Shown here: piece by piece, positions 1-5,199 of the stretch | How the letters are laid out: every line of letters starts with the position of its first letter | How positions within the stretch are numbered: position 1 is the first letter of the stretch | Assembly: GCA_947174215.1 (NCBI GenBank) | Contig: CAMWIB010000041.1 | Span: 1 to 8,346, forward strand | DNA length: 8,346 nucleotides | DNA from: an uncultured Clostridia bacterium | Lineage (GTDB): Bacteria; Bacillota; Clostridia; Christensenellales; CAG-917 | Direction of reading: 5' to 3' | Program-made: the position numbers and the translations under genes | Notes under the pieces: model-generated | The model's input: the letters and a program-made list of their open reading frames with translations, nothing else | Databases searched by the model: none | What the model was told of the DNA's origin: nothing

Positions 1-2762
1 TATAATAATATACCAAGGAAGTTTGTCGGCTTAAAATTTATTTCACACCACTTTGCTATATCTGTGATAAATACTGCTTTAAGCTCGTTGCAATTATTAA
101 ACGCATATTCTCCAATGCTCGTCACGCTGTTCCCTATTTCCAAGCTAATCAACCCACTGCATCCGGAGAATGCATTATTGCCTATACGCGTCACACTGTT
201 AGGGATTGTTACATGCAACAGTCTGCCACATTCACAGAACGCATAACTGCCGATGTTTGTCACACTGTCGGGAATTGTTATGCTTGTCAGTCCACTGCAT
301 CCGTTGAATGCATAATTACCGATGCTTGTCACACTGTCAGGTATAACCAAGTCTGTCACCAACTCTCCGTTAAGATATAAATTATGCGCATAATATAAGG
401 GGTTTGCATAAAAATCACCAAATGATATTTTACACCACTTTTCTAAGTCAGTGATATATACCGCTTCAAGTCCACTACATTTAGAGAATGCACCATTACC
501 AATGCTTGTCACACTGTCAGGAATTGTTATGCTCTTCAATCGAGAGCAATTGCTAAATGCGTTAGCACCTAACTTGGTGACCGTGTTTGGTATCGTAACG
601 CTCTCCAATAAGATAAACTCACTGAACACAGAAGCACCAATTTCCGTAACGGGCTTTCCTTCATAACTGCTTGGAATTTCCACAGTTTTTGCGCCCTTAT
701 TATTGTAGCCTGTCAAAGCATAACCCGATTCATTTTCAATGAACGTAAATGAATATGGCGTTACAGATGGTCCAAGTGAAAGCGGTTTGTTTTCTATTAC
801 GCCATCCGAGCAATAAACTAAATATTTTTTTGAATTAGAATCCCAGTTACCATCCTTACGAATCTTCTTCCATTCGTCAGTGGTACCTTCATAATAAATA
901 TCACTTAGCGCACTGCAATATGCAAATGCGTAATCATCCAAAGTTTTTACACTGCTCGGAATATACACACTCTTCACATCAGTCAATCCATTAAATGCGG
1001 CAAAATAAACTCTTTGTACGCCATCTGGGATAACAATATCTGTAACCAATGTATCTTTCAAATATAAATGGTGTGCTATATATGTAGGAGCATCTGTCGC
1101 TTGGAATGACAAAATAAAAATCCCCGATCCGCGCCAATCACATCGTAGCCACTTTTCCATATCGGTTATTTCCACGCCATTCAACGAAGAACAAGTGTTA
1201 AATGCATTATGTAAAGCTGTGGTGGAAAGACTTCCATATATTCCAATTCTCGTTAAAGCAATGCAATTTCTAAAAGCATAACGTTCCAATCTATCTACGC
1301 CTTCTTCCAATATAATTTTGGTCAGTAGACTGCAATTATCAAACGCATAGGCGTTTATTGCACCAGACATAATCGTAACTTCTCTTAGCGATGTTGGAAT
1401 ATAGAATGTTTTTGTTTCAGGAACTGTATTATCACCAGATTTCACGCTACCGTGTTGCTGTACCGTCCCTTGACCGCCATTTTTAGAATTTTCCCCAAAA
1501 ATGTATCCAAAGAGGCTTTCATAGGGAACCTGTGTTGCGTTCTTATATTCCGTGCCGTAATTTTGTTTACCAACAAACGGCAACACTATTTTTTTAAGCG
1601 AAGCGAAGCCAGAGAATGCACCAGCACATATTGTTGTAACACTTTGCGGCACGGTCAATTCCTGTATCTGCGAACAATTTTCAAACGCATACATTCCGAT
1701 ATAAGTAACGCTTTGGGGAATATTTATTTCTGTAAATTCCGAACAATTCGAAAACGCCCTGTCGCCAATACTTGTCACAGTATTTGGAAGACTTATCTCT
1801 GTAAGACTTGTACAGCCTGCAAATGCCTCATTGCCAACAGTGAGCAATCCCCCTTCGAACTTCACACTTGCAAGCTCTTTACAGCCATTAAATGCAGATG
1901 AGGATATAGTTGTCACACTTGCGGGAACAATTATACTTTTAATATTTGTCGGATAATTTCTTGCAAATTCAGCGCCTATTTCAACGATTGGCTTGATAAC
2001 ACCGTTAAGTCTTCCGCGTTCAGGGAATACTATTTCTGTAATTTTGCGCCAATTCTTCGTGTAGCTATTTTCGTAACCAAACACATAGTTCTTGTCCGCA
2101 TCTTGCTTTAATCCCACAATCCTATAACCGTTGCCGACGTCTTCCAATTCGAAGCCATAGTCAACGTAGCCATCGCCGTACATAATGCCGTCAGAGCATT
2201 GCACTTCAAAATCACCCGACCAAGAGTCAAATGCGTTACTCTTCCACTGTGCAATTGTGCCATTGAATACTACAACTTTTATATTGGGACATAATGTGAA
2301 TGCGCCTACACCTATCTTCGCATTTTCCTCGCTTAACTTCTCTGGCAAGTATACAAAGCCCGCAGGAGTGTCTTTTTCAGATTGTCGTGCATACACTTTA
2401 TGCGTTTTGTTTTCGCCTTCTTCAACTGTGCCAAAGACATCAACGCCGGATCCCTCTCCTCTACCGCCTCTAACAAAGATGTTTTTCAGTATACTGCATC
2501 CATTAAAAGCACCACCGCCTATATTGGTTACGCTTGACGGAATAACAATCAGTTTAAGCTCCATGCAATTTGCAAACGCTCCACTACCTATTGTTGTCAA
2601 ATAGTTTGGCAATGCAACTGCACTGATATTAACCAATTTATTAAACGCATTTGAGCTGATTTCAGTTACGTTCATGCCCATATACGTATCTGGAATAATC
2701 GGATTAGATATTCCCCATGCAATAGTACTTTCTTCGACTTTGCTTAAAGTATAACTGTTATT
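1..2762 (-). repeat. BspA-like leucine-rich repeat region (LRR_5 type), about 22 units, continuing off the window
   Basis: Restored residues about 1672-2591. The unit is 23 residues, 'xAFxNCxxLxxIxIPxSVTxIG'. Examples: NEAFAGCTSLTEISLPNTV, DRAFSNCSEFTEINIPQSV, ANAFSNCSRLKSITIPDSV and NYAFNGCSGLTSITIPDSV. Three entry-like blocks precede runs of repeats (near 2762-2680, 2160-1960 and 775-640; the last has GYALTGYNNKGAKTVEIPSS followed by YEGKPVTEIG). Insert modules interrupt the runs, for example IYYEGTTDEWKKI ending in CSDG, and ITDLEKWC ending in YLNGELVTDLVIPDSV. BspA-type repeats are known as extracellular binding surfaces in bacteria and in Trichomonas. The ligand here is unknown. Confidence 0.93.
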
Positions 2763-4919
2763 GTCATTGTTAAGTATATAATTAAAACCTAATGTAGCAT
2801 AGCAACTTAAACAGTTTGCATAACGTGCATACTTCGGCAAATAATGGTTGTAATAAATGATGCTGTTTCCAACTACAAGTGCACTTTCTCCACCGAATTT
2901 ATTTCTAAGTTCTGCTTCGGAAGCAAATGAATCCAAAAGAGTATTGTCCAATTTAATAACAGCGCTGGCTTTTATTATTGTTACATTGTCATTATTATCC
3001 TTTATTTCTGTATCTTTATTACAATCATCGCCACTAAGACAGTTGTAAATTAGCTTTGCCCAATTTGTACAGTCGCCCGCCATTACCTTCAATTCAAGAT
3101 GATGATATATGCCATTTGCGTATTCATACAAATCATTGCCTATTACAATATTCGCTTCTTCATCTTTTTTGCCTTCAAGCTTATATGCATTTTCGCATAT
3201 TGTACATTGAACGTATGCGTTGTGACCAGCATTGCCGTTAGCGCAAGGTTCATTTTCGATTTTATCTCCCCACTTGTGAGAAGTAGTCGCGCTTTTGAGC
3301 AATGCGTCCTCATTGATTTCGTTCTGAGCCTTTGCGTCGCTGAACAGTTTTTTGCATATACCCGTACATTCATAGTATTCGATTTTTCCGGGCTTATCAC
3401 AATTAAACTCCTCTTCATGATGTACAAGCGTATGCTGTGCGGGTAACACTGTCCTTCCGGATACATAATCACAGCCCTGTCGCGTACATCTATCATACTC
3501 AGTCCAACCATCTTCCTCACAAGTTGGCTCTTTCCCAGTCTTATGCTCAATATTATGGTTATCTCTGTCGATTGGCGTTTCCTCTGGCTCCTCTATCCAT
3601 GCTTCGCAAATATTACACCACAAACCATTTGTAAGTCCCGTGGATTGGCATGTGGCTTTCTTCGCGCCTTGCTCGACAGTTTCATGGTCATCCGTGTGAT
3701 TTATATCAATACCTAAACCACAAACAGCACACTTTCTCGGGTCATCTACACTTGGCGTATGTCCCTTAGGCGGTATAACAAATTCATCAATCCTCGCGTC
3801 GCAGTTGTCACGTGTGCAGTGATAACTTGCCTTGCCGCCAGTTGTGCAAGTTGCCGACTCATCAACTGTATACGTATGGGAATACTCATGTCCTATCGGA
3901 GCTTGCGGCTCGGACGCTTCCTCGTGGCATGTAGCACAAATATATATAACTTCGCCCTCTTTATCGCAATAGAAAACGCTTGAAACCACTTCACCGAGCT
4001 TCATTCCGCTGTGTCCTAATGCCGCTACCATTTTTCTCCTATCCTTGCCGCAATATTTACATTTTTCGATTATGTAACCATCTTCTGTACAAGTAGGCGC
4101 TTTTGTCGAAACGGTCAAGCTATACTCATGCGTAAGCGGAGAGGCAAGCTGTCTATTGCAATCTTTGCAGTATACTCCCGCATCGCACGTAGGCTCATCG
4201 TGGTCTTTATCAATACCCAAATGCCCTGTCGGCAGAATTACGCGATATTCAAATATAATGCCGCAACGATTGCATTCGTTGCCTTCCAAGCCTTGGTTTA
4301 TGCACGTGGGAGTTTGCGTTGTTCTCCACTTATCAGAATTCAAATCATGTCCGAGCGGTTCAACAGTCTTAGGCTCGATGCCATACTCGTCACAACGCTC
4401 ACAAACCGTATATGACGTGATACCCGGCAAATAGCAAGTGGGCGCGACCGCTTCATATGTTTTATAGCTATGGTTCAACGCGGGCAATACCTGTCGTGCT
4501 TCAATGACTTCATTGTCCATATTGAAAAACTTATGGCATTTCGTACAGATATAGCATTCCTCCAAACCTGTTTCAGTACAAGTTGCCGGAATTGTTGATA
4601 TGTATATCATTTTGTGTTCTGTACACTTGTTTTCTCCTACTATCTTAACTTCAATAGTTGGCAAATAAATTGCCGCTGAGTCCTTATTATATTTTGTCCA
4701 AGACCTGTTTTTGCCGACTATACTCAGATATAGCGTACCCTCGAATTTTGTACCGTATGGCATACCCTCCTTAACTCTAATAGAATATGTCACAAGGTCA
4801 AGTTCAAGCCATGGTCCACCTTCAAGCATAGCGTTGACAATAAGGAACTCATTATTCAAATCCAAGGTTTCAGTTCCCTGTACCATTGACGGAAGCTTTA
4901 TATTTTTGACTTCAAGCAA
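1..4919 (-). CDS. 3' part of the split giant surface protein: Cys-repeat array and BspA-like LRRs (partial, no own start, runs off the window)
   Basis: This frame (plus-strand triplets starting at 3, 6, 9 and so on) has no stop from 4919 to the left edge, 1,639 codons. It begins just after TAG 4922-4920 and repeats the last part of the upstream fragment (LLEVKNIKLPSMVQ onward). It diverges at KIVGENKCTEH, where the upstream fragment instead reads KIVA-stop. The first ATG is at 4886 (SMVQ) and has no Shine-Dalgarno sequence, so independent translation is unlikely. After the duplicated segment come about eleven Cys/His repeats (4625 to about 3165), a linker with few motifs (about 3165-2762), and BspA-like leucine-rich repeats (2762-1). 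The domain content indicates an extracellular binding protein. The C-terminus and any cell-wall anchor lie beyond position 1. It is best annotated as the continuation of the gene starting at 8055, interrupted by the duplication. Confidence 0.85.
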   Translation of the reverse strand, partial: MLEVKNIKLPSMVQGTETLDLNNEFLIVNAMLEGGPWLELDLVTYSIRVKEGMPYGTKFEGTLYLSIVGKNRSWTKYNKDSAAIYLPTIEVKIVGENKCTEHKMIYISTIPATCTETGLEECYICTKCHKFFNMDNEVIEARQVLPALNHSYKTYEAVAPTCYLPGITSYTVCERCDEYGIEPKTVEPLGHDLNSDKWRTTQTPTCINQGLEGNECNRCGIIFEYRVILPTGHLGIDKDHDEPTCDAGVYCKDCNRQLASPLTHEYSLTVSTKAPTCTEDGYIIEKCKYCGKDRRKMVAALGHSGMKLGEVVSSVFYCDKEGEVIYICATCHEEASEPQAPIGHEYSHTYTVDESATCTTGGKASYHCTRDNCDARIDEFVIPPKGHTPSVDDPRKCAVCGLGIDINHTDDHETVEQGAKKATCQSTGLTNGLWCNICEAWIEEPEETPIDRDNHNIEHKTGKEPTCEEDGWTEYDRCTRQGCDYVSGRTVLPAQHTLVHHEEEFNCDKPGKIEYYECTGICKKLFSDAKAQNEINEDALLKSATTSHKWGDKIENEPCANGNAGHNAYVQCTICENAYKLEGKKDEEANIVIGNDLYEYANGIYHHLELKVMAGDCTNWAKLIYNCLSGDDCNKDTEIKDNNDNVTIIKASAVIKLDNTLLDSFASEAELRNKFGGESALVVGNSIIYYNHYLPKYARYANCLSCYATLGFNYILNNDNNSYTLSKVEESTIAWGISNPIIPDTYMGMNVTEISSNAFNKLVNISAVALPNYLTTIGSGAFANCMELKLIVIPSSVTNIGGGAFNGCSILKNIFVRGGRGEGSGVDVFGTVEEGENKTHKVYARQSEKDTPAGFVYLPEKLSEENAKIGVGAFTLCPNIKVVVFNGTIAQWKSNAFDSWSGDFEVQCSDGIMYGDGYVDYGFELEDVGNGYRIVGLKQDADKNYVFGYENSYTKNWRKITEIVFPERGRLNGVIKPIVEIGAEFARNYPTNIKSIIVPASVTTISSSAFNGCKELASVKFEGGLLTVGNEAFAGCTSLTEISLPNTVTSIGDRAFSNCSEFTEINIPQSVTYIGMYAFENCSQIQELTVPQSVTTICAGAFSGFASLKKIVLPFVGKQNYGTEYKNATQVPYESLFGYIFGENSKNGGQGTVQQHGSVKSGDNTVPETKTFYIPTSLREVTIMSGAINAYAFDNCSLLTKIILEEGVDRLERYAFRNCIALTRIGIYGSLSTTALHNAFNTCSSLNGVEITDMEKWLRCDWRGSGIFILSFQATDAPTYIAHHLYLKDTLVTDIVIPDGVQRVYFAAFNGLTDVKSVYIPSSVKTLDDYAFAYCSALSDIYYEGTTDEWKKIRKDGNWDSNSKKYLVYCSDGVIENKPLSLGPSVTPYSFTFIENESGYALTGYNNKGAKTVEIPSSYEGKPVTEIGASVFSEFILLESVTIPNTVTKLGANAFSNCSRLKSITIPDSVTSIGNGAFSKCSGLEAVYITDLEKWCKISFGDFYANPLYYAHNLYLNGELVTDLVIPDSVTSIGNYAFNGCSGLTSITIPDSVTNIGSYAFCECGRLLHVTIPNSVTRIGNNAFSGCSGLISLEIGNSVTSIGEYAFNNCNELKAVFITDIAKWCEINFKPTNFLGILL
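108..345 (-). repeat. Run of 69-bp DNA repeats within the LRR region
   Basis: Near-identical DNA recurs every 69 bases (23 codons), with related starts near 109, 178, 247 and 316 and a further copy near 496. The best conserved core is atgcttgtcacactgtcagg on the plus strand. Similarity at DNA level is clearly higher here than in the LRRs between 1000 and 2700, which suggests recent local duplication or gene conversion. Confidence 0.75.
3165..4625 (-). repeat. Array of about eleven Cys/His repeats ('TCTEDGY..C..CG...GH' type)
   Basis: Restored residues about 1051-1537. Units of about 40 residues follow 'P-T-C-x4-G-x6-C-x2-C-(G/D)-x10-LGH'. Clear units contain ATCTETGLEECYICTKC, PTCYLPGITSYTVCERC, PTCINQGLEGNECNRC, PTCDAGVYCKDC, PTCTEDGYIIEKCKYC, ATCTTGGKASYHCTRDNC, ATCQSTGLTNGLWCNIC and PTCEEDGWTEYDRC. 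Others are degenerate (FYCDKEGEVIYICATC; FNCDKPGKIEYYECTGIC; EPCANGNAGHNAYVQCTIC). Unit lengths vary, so this is an old, diverged array and not a recent tandem copy. The repeats are widespread in large clostridial surface proteins; metal binding is plausible but unproven. Confidence 0.8.
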
Positions 4920-5199
4920 CTATCTTAACTTCAATAGTTGGCAAATAAATTGCCGCTGAGTCCTTATTATATTTTGTCCAAGACCTGTTTTTGCCGACTA
5001 TACTCAGATATAGCGTACCCTCGAATTTTGTACCGTATGGCATACCCTCCTTAACTCTAATAGAATATGTCACAAGGTCAAGTTCAAGCCATGGTCCACC
5101 TTCAAGCATAGCGTTGACAATAAGGAACTCATTATTCAAATCCAAGGTTTCAGTTCCCTGTACCATTGACGGAAGCTTTATATTTTTGACTTCAAGCAA
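4639..5199. repeat. Perfect tandem duplication, 280-base unit, two copies, frame-breaking
   Basis: Bases 4639-4919 and 4919-5199 are identical at all 281 positions when compared by eye line by line. The outer boundaries are single mismatches (4638 t versus 4918 a; 4920 c versus 5200 t), so the copies share one base at the junction. The unit length leaves remainder 1 when divided by 3, so the second copy is read in another frame and creates TGA at 4914-4912. The unit encodes about 93 residues, LLEVKNIKLP to PTIEVKIV, at the end of the beta-rich region. Collapse to one copy restores one continuous ORF. Perfect identity means the event is very recent, the copies are kept alike by recombination, or it is an assembly error. 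Confidence 0.97.

Noticed and set aside
1452..1901. 149-codon plus-strand open frame and the other plus-strand frames across the window
   Set aside because: They are antisense shadows of the minus-strand repeats, as the identical frames starting at 4711 and 4991 in the duplicated unit show, and they lack ribosome binding sites and domain signatures.
1..2762. Eukaryotic (Trichomonas-like) BspA gene
   Set aside because: A bacterial Shine-Dalgarno sequence, sigma-A-like promoter, intrinsic terminator and FnIII/InlB-type modules point to a bacterium.
3143..3550. 135-codon minus-strand open frame
   Set aside because: It lies inside the Cys-repeat coding region in another frame, shows no domain pattern, and the overlapping frame carries clear repeats.
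4912..4923. Programmed ribosomal frameshift at the junction to join the two frames
   Set aside because: The overlap between the frames is only a few bases, with no slippery run or downstream pseudoknot; a plain tandem duplication explains the break.
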